A DNA stretch of 64,000 nt from Atrichornis clamosus (lineage: Eukaryota; Chordata; Aves; Passeriformes; Menuridae): NCBI GenBank assembly GCA_013400975.1, contig WBMZ01002671.1, positions 242,409 through 306,408 of the forward strand, in the 5' to 3' direction. Every line of letters starts with the position of its first letter. Positions within the stretch are counted from its first letter, which is position 1. The notes below the pieces were generated by a model. It saw only the letters and a program-made list of their open reading frames with translations. It did no database searches and was not told the origin of the DNA. The position numbers were made by a program, and so were the translations under genes. Shown here in pieces: positions 26,071 to 41,159 of the stretch.

Positions 26071-27066
26071 ATCACACACACTGAATAGCTTGCAAATTGG
26101 AAACTATGCCTTCCTTTTGCCTTGGGAATCAGCAAACCCTAAGCTAGTCTTTCATTCGAGTAAACAGATCCTTTCTCCAAGAATCTGCCATTAGGCGAAG
26201 AAAATAAAAAAGTTGATAAACAAAACATGGGATTTTCTGTTTGCTCTGTCATCTTTTTTTCAACCCTTGCAGTCTCATAGGCCTTATGGGAAACACTTGT
26301 TTTACTGCAATCTCTTGACAGTATGCATGCTTAAATAAAGTTTAAAAACAATTACAGTAACTGGGTTACAGAATGTACTGGAGGTACAAGAAAAGGGAAA
26401 AACATCTTTGTGTTGTTTATTTTCCCTTTTTAACAGCACACATTGTTTCTCTGCTTGAAAAGAATGCATAAGGGACAACAATCACAGGCATTAAAAAAAA
26501 AAAAGAAAAAAGGAAAAAGAGAATTAGCTCAACCTTATGATTTCCAAAGCCCCTAGGACACAGAAAGTGACAAGAATGTCTTTGATGGGGCAAAAGTTGT
26601 GACTGAGATGCACGAATTAATAACAATCAGGCCCATCCTTTGATTGGCGAAAGGGCAGAAACAGGTAAAGAGGGAAAAGGAACAGTCTAGATAATGGAAT
26701 AACGTCTTCAATTCTACTACATTAAAAAGCACTGAAGGCTTGCTAATTTGAAAAAAGAAAATACAGTTTGGAAAGTGGTGAAGTGGGAAAACGGGCACGC
26801 TGAAACCCTGATTTGGAAGGCAGACACCCAAAAGCCTTCCCAGGTCCACGACCATATTCCCACCCACTGGCCCATGAATGATCCTACCCAGCATGCCCCT
26901 AAATCCATGAGGGCCTTCACTGTTAATGTGGAGCTTCTTTGGGTACCAATCACTAGGCACATGTTCACACACACTCATTCTGGCAGCCCATTTTCCACCT
27001 CCAGGCAAGAGCCGTGTCCTGAACTTCGCCCACGTCTTGCGAAGAAGGCCCAAAAGGCAGGCAGAG

Positions 27067-27105
27067 TGCTGCTGCTGCTGGTGGTGCTGGTGGTGATGGT
27101 GGCAC
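27067..27105 (+). repeat. (CTG/GTG) trinucleotide-like run
   Basis: Four CTG-type units pass into GGTGGTGCTGGTGGTGATGG and TGGCACTGG. It is an interrupted trinucleotide repeat within a mildly GC-rich intron patch. The leucine/valine or histidine runs in the overlapping reading frames come from this repeat. Confidence 0.85.
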
Positions 27106-30100
27106 TGGCAAGGTATTGCATTGTGTTGCAGCCCTGCGCTCAGGTAATTCACCCCAGAGAAGGAGCATCACCTCACGAATAATATGGCCATAAGGACACA
27201 GGGTCTTCTGCTAAGAGTCCATGGAAGTGAAGCTACTCTGCAATCAGGAATGCAAGAACCACAAGGCTAAGAGGTTGGGCAGAAAAGAGGGATCCTGGCT
27301 CCATTCTAGAAATCTGGACACAGCTCCCAGATGGGAACTGTGAAAGCTCTGCTTCAGTATCCACAGCTGTTTCTGGACTAATGTTGCTTCAGGGAATGGA
27401 GCCTACAGTCCCAGCCCTGTCCATGCTCAGGCAGGATACAGGATCTCCTTACCCACCCTCCTTCCCCATCCCATGACTTCTGTGCTCCTGTCTATACAAC
27501 TGCCCATATTCAGCAAGAAAGGAGATGAGACACTCCGCTGCTCCCCAAGTATCTCATCTGATTAGGCCTGCACCAAGGATCCCAATGGGAACCAGCCTGT
27601 GCTGAGAACCTGCACCTCAGCTCTCCCACTTTGCTGGCAAGAGTAGTTAATGAAGCACATCTGCAAAAGTGCAGAATTGCACTGCCAGCTGCTGCCAGCT
27701 TGTTTGTCAAAAGAATCATCTCTGCTCCAGAAATGGCTATGTAGACTACCTCTGAGGGGAACTGATGTTTTTATTTCCTACGGGTTCCCTATATAGTCCG
27801 TAAAGACTTATCTGACGTAACCGGGCTGTATTCCCATGGAAACACTTATATTCCCTAGGCCATCATCAAAGTATACTCCTAAACTAGATGGCTAAGGGCT
27901 CCTTCTTGGCTGCTCCTGAGACATGCAATTCTCTCCAGTGATTATAATGAGGAATTCAAGTGCTTTTCCTCAGAGGTCAGATCAACCTGCAAAGCTTAAC
28001 CTTAACATACAGGTAGAAGTTTGTGTTCACAGTGAGGCACAAGTGCTACCTGCTCAAGCATTAAAAAAGTGTTATGAGTACGTAACAGAGATACCAATGC
28101 CTCTAGTGTAGCACAACTTAGTCCCACTGTAGCTGGGCGAGGGAATGAAAATTTCATAGCAGGTATAATTAATCTGAACTTTACTGTAAGTATGAAGAGT
28201 CTTAGCGACCTCCTGATTTTGCAGGTTTTCCCACTGAAAGAAATGTTTATGCACTGAGCTGCATGAAGGAAAAGATGCAGATTAGGGAAGTACTTCAAAT
28301 GTTTTAGCTACCCTAGATGCATTAATTTTTCATTACCTCATTTATGAAAAAAACCGCACAACAAACTAATCAAAAAAGGCCAGTAAAAAACCTGAGGTAA
28401 AACAAAAATGTGAAATGAGGACATTCCAAATCAGGCAAAGAAAAGGTCAAGTATTTTCTTCTGGCAGTGTTCTTAATTATTAACAGTAACTTCCTATTTA
28501 TTATGATCATTATTTTTTACCCCATTCTTTAAAAATGATCCAGATTGTCTCTGCAAATGTGGGGTTTTTCTGTTTGACAGAAAGTGGCTAGATTCACTTC
28601 TGGCTGAAAGCAATCAAAGTTTAGACATAAGAAATGCACTTTTTAAGCTGGTGCTCTGTAGTTAACAATTTGGTCCTGGAGATAAATTCCAAGTACAGAC
28701 TTGGGCCTTAACATTTTTACTAACTGAACGGGAATCCTAACAAGTGAAACAGTGTACTCTGCACTGCAAGGCTTATTTTCTTTTTGAACCGGTGACAAAT
28801 GGGAACAACTGCTTTAAAGTAGTCTTACAAAGGACGGGAATAAAACAGAACACTGCAAATGCTCATCTTTGAACAGAAAGCAAACTAAGGTGAAAATGGT
28901 GTCCGGCAGAGTAATTCAGATCAAGAAAGTCATCCAACTCCATAGCAGCTTGACCTGAACACAGCCCCCAGAGGCAGTGCCACAGCTGCCAGCTAGACAG
29001 CTCGCCAAGAAGTTAGCAGAGGTGCAAGCCAAGAAGCCAGACATGGACCGATATGCCAACACAGGAAAGCTGTATTCCAGAATTCGGCATCTGGGTCCTC
29101 CAGCTGCCCAGCATCTCCCATCTGGCTAGCCTGTGGACAAGGTGTTAAAAAGAAGATCAGGGGTAGATTATACAAGAGAAAAGCAGCACCGTTTGCGAGA
29201 CACCAAGGATGAAGGGGCACGTTGTGCCCGCCAACATGTGAAACTCACACAGATTATCACTTTGTCCCCAGTGAAATGCTGGGTCAGAGGAGGCAGTATG
29301 GACAACATGCTCAACATTTTACAGAAAATGAACACTTAGATGTGCATGAACTAAAGCAACTGTCCCAGGCTCTGGCCATCTACAGAGGTCAGCAGATGCA
29401 GATTTGTGTGGAACTGGTTTTGAGTAAAACTTACAGCTTTTAGTAGATTTCATGAACCCAATAAAAAAAAATAGGAAAAAAGCCTACAAAAAACATTTCT
29501 TCACTTTGTGATCCACTCTGTTCCTCTGCCATCACAAAGAAATTGAAGCATCAAAGAATGTTTCTGTACTTTCAAAACTGGAATACTATAATTTTGAGTG
29601 TAATTTTATGGAAGGATAACATTCTTGCAATTTAGTGGAAAAAGATAGGTTTAGAAATACAAAGTTGAAAAAACCCCAAACCTGGGTAGGTATGAAATTT
29701 CATTCAAATGAAATATATCCGCTCATAGAGCTGTATTAAATTGTAGCAGAATTCATTTCTGACAAGCAGTTACTGTTCCTAAACTGCAACAGTGCCATAC
29801 CCCAAGAAGCACGACCAGCTGAGAGGAATGCAGTGTCAGCAGTTTTAAGTGTACCGCAAAAATTCAGACTTTCAACTAATACACTGACTTTAATATTAAT
29901 CTCACTGATCTCATTTCCATCTCCTGCTATATACAGACAGGTCCACATGGCCTACATGAGGTGTGACCTTCTTGATCAATTTGATCCTTTACTTCAAAAA
30001 CACATAAAACCCCTATAGCGCTCTTCCAAATTTCTGTTTTTATTAGAAGCCATTTGCCTTGCCAAATATTACATTTTAGTCTCATCTCACTCCAGTCAGA

Positions 30101-33100
30101 GCATACTAACTTTCAGCACTTTAGAACTGCTACATGAGATGACTTATGCCACTTTTTCTACATCTAACCATGCATGTTTTTCAGGGGTTCTCATTAGTAG
30201 GATCTCATATTCATTACTACAGTGTGTGTAAACACTCCATGTAAACTCAGGAGTGATTTTTAAAGCAAAATATTGACAACACTAAAAAAGAGCAAAAAAG
30301 TAACAACACAAACTTCCTTCTTGAAAATGCTTCCTGCAGAATAGAAGCTAATACACAAAATATTATAGCTAATTTCAGCTAAAAAAGCCTGCATTAAAAG
30401 TTGCATCTGAAATATACATATATTTTAGAAACACAACATTTTGAGAGACTAAGTAGGCTCTTCAGAATAATTTCTGAAGTTGCACTGATAATTCAATCAG
30501 ATCAAAGAAAATTCTAAGGATTTTTTAAAAAGAAATGTATCATTTCAATTTCATAGCCAAGGAAACCTTAAAAGCTTTGTATCTGCTTTAACAGAGAAAC
30601 TGCTCCTGCTGCTACTTTGAAAATGTTTGAGTAATAAGATCCTGCAAAATTTTAATATAAATATACCAGTTGTAGTGTAATTAACTGCAAATTGGAGATA
30701 GGAGTAGACTTGAGGAATGATTTGACTACTCATTAGCAATTTGAAAGTGTAATTACTCTTAAACATGCCTTCCTCCTAATTTTATTACGAAGCTTAGCTG
30801 TACTTATAAATGTGAAGAATTTGGTTTATTCTGAAACTTATTTGCTCGTATTGAATGTGTGAAGTTGTTTTTCCTTCTGTATTCCTCAGAGGGCACACGG
30901 ATCACTAAGAGTAGATAAAGCACTGAGCTGATGGGTTTACACTTCTCCCACGATAAACACGACTCCAAAGGAATCTTCTGAGGGGCCACGAAACAAACAA
31001 AAGAAGGGGGGAGGACAATAAAGCAAAGAAGCACACTGAGAGTGGACACGTCACTGCACACTATTTTAAATCTCACTAAAACAACAGCAATGAACCCAAC
31101 AGAAACAGGGCCCCTATTAGCTTTGGTACATCCCCTCTGTCCTATCACATCACTTCTACCTGGGCAAGTGGGGTCAACCTGAGGGCCCTTATGGCATCAC
31201 AACATTTGCTGAGGCCTCCCAGTCACCCCTGCACTGGATTGGCACATAAACTCTGCACCCGAAAGCAGGGCAGCTACTAGGCACATTACACACTAAGGCT
31301 TTAAAATTGTGCCCTCCTTGAAATAAGAGCAAGATGTTTCCAAAGAGCTCTTCATACATTTTACAGCTTTGCTTCATGGTAACTGGCAATGACCCGTTAT
31401 AACATCAGCTGTATTAATCCACATTAACTTCGTTAATCAATTTCAGTAGACTATTTTGAACATTTAAAACTACATTATTAAACATCAGACATGATATTTT
31501 TTGTTCTACTCTCATATTTTAGACTTTCAGATTAAAAAAAAAAATTTGCAGCTTTCCCACCACCCTCTCAGCCCCAAAATAAAAAAAGCAATTGCAAAAC
31601 TCAACTTTGGACCTTGCCTAGACCCACATATCCCCCAGTCATGACATAAAGAGGGAAAGAAACCTGAAAAGCACTGCTACTAGACTTTATCAACACAACA
31701 GAACATTATATAATACACAATAAAATACTTCATACCTGGAGTTGAAAAAACGAAAAGGGTTAACTGCTGACCTGGCACAGCCCCACATGCTCTCTCTGGA
31801 AATTGAACACAGACAATTAGGAATTTTAAGTTACCCCAAACAATCGAAGGGGACTTAGACAAGCTTGAGGAACACTTACTGTAAAGTAAGTAAGGCACAT
31901 AGCCTTAGTGTGGAAGGCACTTTAGGATTTTCCCATTCCCTCAAAACTCTTTTCAAACTGAATTTGCTCTGATGCCCCAACTACTGATAAGCAAGTCATT
32001 AGGAGCTCTGTGATTAATTTTCATAGGAGCAAAGTCAAAGCTTAAGGGCCCAGATGTCACCCAGTGGTAATTCTGGATCATGATGGATTATATTTTCTTA
32101 TAAAAAAATAATCAGTACAAAGAGGTAAACATCAATGAGAATCTACAGCAGGCAGACAATGCATGAAGAGCAAATAGGGGCTGGAGTGAATGTCTGCTCG
32201 CAGAATTCTCCTGCATAAGTAATATTATTCCCAACATAACACTGAAAAACTTAGGCTTTAATATTTTTACTTAGAATTTCTAAATTATTTCAAATAATGA
32301 ACAACACAAATATACAATGCCATAGCTGTATAAACTCCTGCGCTGGTTGAGATTTGGACTACATGGAATGTTCCTTTTCACTGACAAATTCTGATCTACT
32401 GCATGTGCTCAAACAAGAAGCGTCATACAGACGGCTTTTGGAAAAAGTTCCACCAGGTTAGACAAAAAAAAAGAAAAACCTACAGGAATCCAAGAACATG
32501 AATAAACCCCTGTAGTTCTTCTCTCTGTGGCTGAGACCCCAAATAATGAAATTAGTCTGAGGCCAACGGTCAAGAAACTAGCAAAAATACTGGAATAACA
32601 ATGTGAATCATAAAAAAGTTCCAGCACGCTAGCAGTTGAATGCATTTGCACTGAAAATATTTTGGATCTTTTATAATGCTCAATTAAAACAGCCAGGTTG
32701 GCACAGTAATTGTTGAAAATGAAAAGGAAATTTTCAGAATAACTTTGTTTGACTTATATAATTGCACTTTCCACTGGTCCCTGGAAACCCACAAATAATT
32801 ATTTTCTCTCAAAATTTTGCACTGCATATTTTGAACCTCTCACATTTCCTTGCTTCAAGTGTACAGTAAACATTGACTTTCTTAACTGTTTTTGTCATTT
32901 CTTAGCTGCTAAATTTCTGATCATTACAGAAATATGCTACGTAGATGGCAAAATTATGCAAAGAATTTTTGAAGTCAAAGTTATTAGCTCTATCACTGCC
33001 TGACACTGTTTTGGGGTTTTTTCCCACACTCTTTTTCCACTCTCCATGTAGAGTTTCTTTTTTCTCAGAAATGTATCAGACGTACTTGTCCCACAGCATC

Positions 33101-36100
33101 AAATAGGTACAGATTTCATTTCATAACTGTGTCAGGACCTAATCAAAGGGTACTGGGACAAAATCTCCCCAGACCCATCAGCCCCCAGCTGAAAGCAATA
33201 TGACCTGGAAAAATAGTAACTGGAAACCATAACACCGATGGTTCTCTTCTGTGTCAATTAATTTCTAATCATCTCTGTGTCTTACTGGAAATTTATTTAT
33301 TCCTACAACTGATGTAAACAACAATACATTAACCAGAAGTCATAACTCTAAATTTTCTACACTTCTTTGCATAAAGTTCCCTTTTTAACAACTAAGCAAG
33401 AGGGCAGACAAAAAATACAGTTGTTGAGGTTAAATATTTGCATGCTGAATTTTTGACAGTGGGAAATTTAGCAAACAACTAAAATTCGGTTTTGAACCTA
33501 CAGTATCCAGGCACTGAAGCAAAAGACACCCAGACATCATCCAGCCAACGTCACTGACACTTAAAACTTACTGTGCTCCTCTCTGTTTGCCTGAAAGCCA
33601 AGGAGCTGTGGCCTCTAACCCAGTCTCCTCTCCAACCCAAAAACCATGTGGAAAAATACCCAACCCTTGCCTCTGTAGCTTGAAGCTTAGCTGTGCTATG
33701 AAAATGGCTAAAACACAAGTCACACCACATTATCGGCATAAAAGGGATCTGTAACAGTCACTTCCCAATCCAAACTACAAGTGTAGGAGAAAGAAGGGGA
33801 AAAGGACCACTCCTGGCTATCTTCTGAGTTGTGCTCTAACCACAAGGCTTTTATGCCATAGGTGGGTGGCTGCACCACTGCTCCTGCTGGCTGTCACATT
33901 TTTAAACAGAGTGATGGCTGGTAGGAAGAGGACAGCCTGTTCTGGGTTTTACAACAGGTAGGAAGAGGTATGCTTAGAATAAAGTACTTGATCTCTTCAT
34001 TTCCACAATGGGAAGTTGGGAACGTGAGCTGTTCTTTTTTTTCCAAACTGTATTTTAATGAACTACTACAGGATAGAAGCCCAAGCTCTAAAGGGAGAAG
34101 AGACAACTCAGAGCCATGTACCGACCCAGTGTGTAAGTGGAGACAGCTCTAGGAAGCTGCTTGCTCTGCCTGTTGAACTTCAAAGCCTTTCATTCTTTGT
34201 TGACGATATTGTGGGAGCATTGGTGCCTTGTGCAGGTGCTCTGAAACACTGCTGGAGCCAATCACATATTTCATAACCTCACAACACCTGCACCAGACCT
34301 TCCCCAAAGCAGGCAATCTGCATCTTGTCTCAAGCACTGTTGTGGCTTATCATGGTCCTGGTACCTGCAGTACTTCATGTGTGCTGCAAGCATCTGGGGA
34401 CAGTGCAATCTCTATGCCATGCCATACATTGACATGGATGTACCTGTTACAGAACTGCATGCAACTGTTAGTTCCTCTCAAGCAAGAGGAAAACCACAGT
34501 TTATTATTCTGACAATGCTTTAGGAGTGGCTAAGGGTCTCAGAAATGATGGGGTGACACAGACAGCAAGCAGTTCTGAAGTGGAAATACTGACTGCAAAG
34601 GGAATCAACCTGTTCAGCTGCATAAATAATTTTCAGCAAACAATTTATTATACAACATTACCCTATTACTGTGCTTTTGAAACTTTTATGACTCAGATTT
34701 TGGTCACTACTCCAGTTCCTTCTGTGAACTTATTTATAAATGGTTTGACTCTTTGGCCCTGACAAGCAACTGATCACAGAAACAGCAGTGGTCATCAGTT
34801 CTTTAGAGAAACACCATGGTGACTTAAATGTCTATCTGACAGCTTAGTGTGTCCCTCATTTATCATTCATTACCCCAGTACTATGTTAAATATTGTATTT
34901 TTCATGCAAATAATTGAGGGACATATTTTGACAAGACTGAGACTGCTGACTTTTAATGTGTACATAAACCAAGTATTTCTTGGAGTGCCTGATGTCAGCT
35001 TCTGGTCATTCCCAGGTCAATTTATTTTTCAGGCTCTGTTTGCACTGCTGGGCTTTCCTGCCAGCAGCAGATACTGCATACAGGCCTTAGGGGAGTCTCT
35101 GGCCTCAGTGCCTGCCAGCCTGCTCCGTGCCCCCTGAGCTAGCAACACAGCCTAGGCAAGAGAGCTTTGGCTGTTGCTGCCTCCTCTGATCCACTCTGGT
35201 CTCTTCCTTATTTTCTGCCTGCCTCAGTTTTCATATTTCCTTGCACCACCATCTCCTGTGGCAACTCAGTATATCTCAAAAGGATAAATAAAGAAAAATA
35301 TGACCCAAAACTTCATTCTTGACATATCTTTTGTCACAGGTCTAACAATGGACATGCACAGTCTGACTCTGAAGCTTCTGACTCTCATTACTTTGGGATT
35401 AGATGCTATAATATCAGCCATTGTGCTGCTTTACTCCTTGTTTCAGCCTTCAATTCCTGTCATTTTGACTAGAGTAATTTCATAAGTATGGTGGCTTTAA
35501 GCTCCAAGTATGCCTTTTGTGACGCATTCAAAATAGTAACACTCATGTTCTAAGTTGTCTTAGAACAATGTGTACATAGCACCATGTCTACACAGACATG
35601 GACAGTGACACCTCCTTGGCACACAGGCTCAACACTAAAAAACTCTTCCGTATCCATCATCCAGGAACTTCCATTCACTCCTCTTTTATCTCCAGCCTAA
35701 AAAGAACTTGCTGTGAGAAATGCGGTTGTAGTGGCATCACGACTAATCAAAGAAGACTGAACTATTAGATGGGAAAACCAAGCACAGTCTTTTCCCATTA
35801 TGCAGAAAAAAAGAAAAAGCAGGAAAAAAAAGTAGGATTTTAAAAAATTATTCCTATATTTACATGTTCATTCAATTATGCGTTGCTGAACAATGTTCCC
35901 CTCTCAGTAGTTCCCTCCTCTGCAGGCAGTTTACATACCCATGACCTACACAACCTACACTGTGGTTTTGCACACAGCGATCTAAACACTCAGGACAATT
36001 TCTCCATAAATCAGGGTAAGCACTGCTATTAAGATTTAATTGTGCTGCATGTTTGTCTGTCACAAAATCACAGGAACTGCCTTAGGGAAAAAGAAAGATA

Positions 36101-36559
36101 AAAACTTATCTTATCTAGATAATGAAACAAGAAGTAATTTTGGCCAAAGTGGCAGCAGAGGACAATGCTCTTTCTTTTCCTTATTGTAAGTCAAGGTAGC
36201 AGTTCACTGAGGTAGTTTTACTGTGGCTTTTTCTGGCAGTGTTATGCTATCTAATCCACACCTATGAGCATTTGCTATAGCGCTGAATTTCTTAAGGCAC
36301 ACAGCTCTGTTCCTGCTTTCTGTGCTGATTTAGAAAGAAAAAACACAAAAAGCTGAATAACGCATCACTGGGAAAACAGATGCCAAATAGGTGTACAAAC
36401 AGCTAACAGGGTAGCAGTCATTCATAATGTTATTTATAATTCATTCTTTGATGTCATGCTATTCAAGAAATTACAGAACGCCTGCTTCACTATCCATAAA
36501 ATGCATTTCACATACCTAACAACTAATGACTCAAGCTTTACTCTGGAGCAACACATTTT

Positions 36560-36755
36560 AGTGGATTAAGCATGGGAGTAAGAGGCAGACGTACCTGATG
36601 CTAACTCATTCCCTGCTTTGCTGCATGGCCTTGAGCAAGTCACTAACCTGTGGATAATTACAATATTTGAACCCACAGGGGACCTGTACAGTTTAATTAG
36701 TTAATGTTTGCAAAGCACTCCAAAGATAAAAGGTGCTATATGAATATGATATTGT
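36560..36755 (+). repeat. MIR-like SINE remnant, more diverged
   Basis: In plus orientation this stretch shows CATGGGAGTAAGAGGCAGAC, CTTTGCTGCATGGCCTTGAG, CAAGTCACTAACCTGTGG, a degraded central part, then TGTTTGCAAAGCACTCCAAAG and AAAAGGTGCTATATGAATAT. The CCTTGAGCAAGTCACTAACCT block and the GCAAAGCACT..GGTGCTATATGAAT tail are typical of MIR-related SINEs. The centre, where the TGTAAAATGGGGAT block would be, is reduced to GTGGATAATTACAATATT. Confidence 0.65.
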
Positions 36756-39700
36756 TTCATGGCATTTTATTCCAAAGCACATTTGTATAAACATGTTTAG
36801 AAATGTAAAATTCCAGTAATGCAAAGTTTGATAACTATCTTAAAATGATTGTTACTTCTTAGACTAAAATTTAAATTAATTAACAAATTTAATTCATTTT
36901 TTAAGAAGACATTTATATGTGAATTCAATATAGACACTAAGCTGAAGCTGGGAAACAAGATCTTTGAAATTTTTTTTGGTCGTAGATAAAGGAAATGAAA
37001 GAGACATACAGAAGGCATCAATGAACCAATACATGTTACAAATAACTCTCTCTTTGCAAGGCATTGGTCCCCAAAACAGCCTAAGTATTGAGTTACCTTT
37101 TTATTTTTTAAGCATCCAGACTTCTGTTACAGTTTCATGACTAATCCTTAGACCAAACAAAGTTAATGGCAAAACTCCATTGGACTTTTGGACCAGGATT
37201 CCCTAGTTCTTTCAGCTTATTACGTACTTAATAGAAATATACCTCTCAAAAGGAAAATATTACTCCTAGCAATGGTGTGGTAAAATACATATTGACGAGC
37301 AATGTCCACCCCTTCAAAGTGTTCATTAGAGAGAACAGACATCCTAATGGCAATATGTCCTTGTTCTAGAATCATTTGCTCTGGAAACTTACTCTTACAG
37401 AGGATCTAGAAGAACACGGTCTTGTGTAGATCAAGCTAAAAGCACTTTTATTTTCAAATTAGCTTTCTTCAGACAACAATCTGCCAACACCCCTATCTCC
37501 TGATACATTTTCATTTAAGCAATACATCCTTTCAAAGCAGGCAGTGGAAGATGGTTTTGATTTACAGCTGCCATTCACCTACCCCTTGTTCCTAATGATC
37601 ATTGGCTGATGGGAAATCTGTTATCCTGGCAAAAGGCCCTGAGACAAATACCAGAAAATGTTCACACCAAAAATCCTAGTGCATCCACAGAATGGCATCC
37701 TTTGATTTTACTGCCCAACTGTCAAGTCATTAAATTTTTGTCAAATATCAAATATTAAACCCCCTCTCCTTTAAAGAATAATATGGGTTCATTGGATGAC
37801 TGAAACGCAAGGTTCATGCTTACTGCCTAAAGAGCAATTCCCAAAGGTATATAGGTCTTTCAAGCTCTTGAAGTAGAAGTCCTTACTGGAGCTTTAGGCT
37901 CATTCATTTTTATATACAAACAGATGTTTCTGACAGTTCAGATTCTGCTAGAAGGAAGTTTATAAAATGCCATATAAACACGAGCTGCCTGACCCGCATG
38001 CAGGTAGGAGGAATCACACCTGTAGTAGTTGCACCAGGCCGAAGTTTAGATGTACTAGTTCAGTTTCTTCTTAAGTCACAGACTTCCAGCATGGCCTTAG
38101 GAAATAACATAGAGGGGGTTTCCTCATATATAACTTCAGCAATGTTAAGTTTTATCACTCTCCCTAAACCACTTGTCCACAGGTGTCTTTACTGCTGCTG
38201 GGGAAGACAGGAACTTCTTGAAAGGTAGATTATCAGAACTGCTAAGGTGATTGGACCTAGAAGTATCTCTCCACTGACGAAATCCAAAACACTTGAGCCT
38301 AACTTTTAGAGAGATTGCATTGTGAGAGAGGAACCTTGCTGCAAGGTTATGTCCAAACTGGACAGTCCAGCACTGCCCAGAGGTTGCCTAAGGTAGCTGA
38401 GACACAGCACATGTCTGCCAACTCAGTGGTGCCCTTGGGTCAGTAGCCAACTTCCAAACCAGAACCGCAGAAACCTCTTCTTTTCTGCCACAGGATACTT
38501 ATTTGACACAGCTGACAAAAAATGGAACAAAACTAGAACAGAAACATCCCTGAAATAATGACACATAATACAGATGCCTTGCAGGGCTCTATGTCACCAC
38601 TGCCTTCCACTTACATATCTTATAAATGCCTCTCTCTCAATACTTAACAAGTCAGTTCAGTTTGTAGAATGACCGTGGAGGAGGCCGAGGGGAAGCCTCA
38701 CCATCTAACAGCCTGTGGGGAGGGAGGTCAGAGACCCACAGACAGTTCTTTCCGAGTGTGTGGTCCACTTCCCTCCAAGAGCATTGCCACAACTATGCAA
38801 TCTTCTGCTCTAAAGTCTTACTGCAATGGAAAAATGCATCCCAGGCTTGGGTATTCTTCATGACACACGTAAAATTGAAATTTATGTATTCCCACAATTT
38901 CACTTTAGACCAATTAGTATTCTTCAGTGAAAAAAAAATCCTTTATTGAGGAATTCTGGACCAGCGCTAGTCAATTCTCCATCTGTAAAATCACCATCCA
39001 ATTGTGTGCCAGTTTAAAATGAGCATTTGTTCACAGCAGGCGGATGTACCAGGGAGGAGAGAAGCAAAGTTCACACAAGTACTGCCAAAATACCCTCACT
39101 TATGTTTCTTGGAGACTCAGGACAAAGTATTTTGTCTGCAAGTGGAAGAAAGAAATGAGGTGAAAGTTCCCTATAATGAATAGCACAATAGTAGTAATGA
39201 TTGCAACTGAAGCAGGAAAACAAACTATACCAGTGTAGAAAATGAACAGATGATGGAAACAAAGATACAAACTTCAAAAGAGATAAAAATAAACCACAGA
39301 AGTTGATTTACATTGAAGAAGAGGAGGGAGGAAAAAAAGATATCTAGTGAGAAAAATTCAGACTTGAAAAACATGTACTAATTTAAGAGAGTACATGGGT
39401 ACAGTGGCTGTGCGGTCTGTCTGCTGTGGGATTTCTTTTTTGCTAGTGTAGTATCCAAAACTAACTCCTACCATACTGCAGTAATAGATGCCAGCCAATT
39501 TAAAAATAACGTGAGATGATCACATCAGCATCAACGTATCAATCACATAAAGTAGTCAAAGAGAATGAGGGTAGGGTCCCTAATCTCATTTTCATATAAG
39601 CATTCAGAGGCACCCAGCTCAGCACAGAGGAGTTCATGTCACAATGGCCACATACAAATGACAGATCCCATCTCTCTCAACTGCAGCTGTAATTGCAAGT

Positions 39701-41159
39701 AGACAGGATTTTCTCCCTGAAATTTGTCTCTCCTTTACCCCAGAAAAACAATACACTACCTGAAACATGATCAGTTTACATGCACAGTTCCTCTTTTCCT
39801 TGACATTTGAAAGAAAAAATGGTTCCATCAAAGGAGTTTCCTCCACCAACAACACCTAAGGAGAAAAAAAGTCTAGAGAGAAAGAGGAACTTCAGGATCT
39901 TTGGATTTTACTGATATACTGATCAAAAGTTCATGCTAAAAATCACCCTCTGCCTCTCCTGCTTCTGCCCTCATCCTCTGCAAGTAGGAGATCTTCAGTT
40001 GTGCATATTCAGGGTGAGAGAGCTGCATGCTGAAAAATGATGTCTCTTACCACACAAGTGTGTAGTGGAATAAGGAGAAGAATGCCTGGTTCAGGGTTTG
40101 CATTACTATGTATCATGGAGACAGCTCCTGAGCCCTGCTGCATCAGTGCTGCCTAGGGATGGAAAGGCTGCCAGGCTGAGGCAACAGCAAGTTGCCTCTG
40201 TGAGGGACCCTTACAAAGTTTTACTGGTCTTCTAGAGGTTGACTAATGCCTTCTCCTCCCTCGGCTTCGAAAAGATTTCTGGAGCGTATCTGAGACTCGG
40301 CCCTGAATATAAGATACTATGCTTGCTGTGTAATAAGCATCAGTGGTGTCAGGCGTATAGAGGCAAATCTGCTCTTTGTTAGATGCTACATGTCAAAATG
40401 AGTTTCTAACACATGCCACAAAAAGGATTAAATGCTGCTTACAATGCAAAGCCCACTGAAATCTACATAATGCTGCAATATTTATTATCAGCCTGAGTAT
40501 ATTATCTGAGATTAATAAATTATTCTTAGTCCATATTTTGTAAAACATAGCAACTGCCATAAAGCAGCACTGTCACAGGAAGAAATTTCACTAAAGTATC
40601 CCGCTTGAAATAATGACTTTATTTATCTATAACTTTACATTATCAACTGGGTTTGTTGAACTGAAGGACTATGATGTCATTCCAAAAGAACTACTGAAGA
40701 GCGAAAAGTCTGGAAGCTCAGCCAACATAAAGCTTGCAGCAAGAAGGCAATTTCCCTGAGAAAAAATAGTCATACTTGGTCACTTGACAAATATGCAAGC
40801 AAATTACATATTGTTTGCGTAAATAAGAACTAATGCCAAACACGTGGCTGTTAGTATTTCATTGTCACAATTTTTATCACTAAGAATTTTGTTCTTGTAA
40901 GACTACAGTGGACCTGAAACTAAGCAGCAACATAGGTGGATGCCTTCCAGTTTAAGAGGACATGAAAAGCAAAGCTTTCAAATAGGCATTCCAAACTGTC
41001 CTGTGACCCAGCTACATAATTTCCAAGACAGGCTTAAAAGTGGCTGTACTAAAACAACAGCTTCTCCTCAAAAACTGACTAGCTGATTTCCTCCAACTTG
41101 TGGTTAGAACCTTGGCTTTGCTAACTCCACCTGGCAGACTGAGATCCTAGGGAAAACGA

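Noticed and set aside
26553..27152. Longest open frame of the window, 199 codons on the minus strand
   Set aside because: The product has histidine/glutamine repeats from the trinucleotide run and no domain. There is no splice context or conservation evidence, and other frames overlap it.
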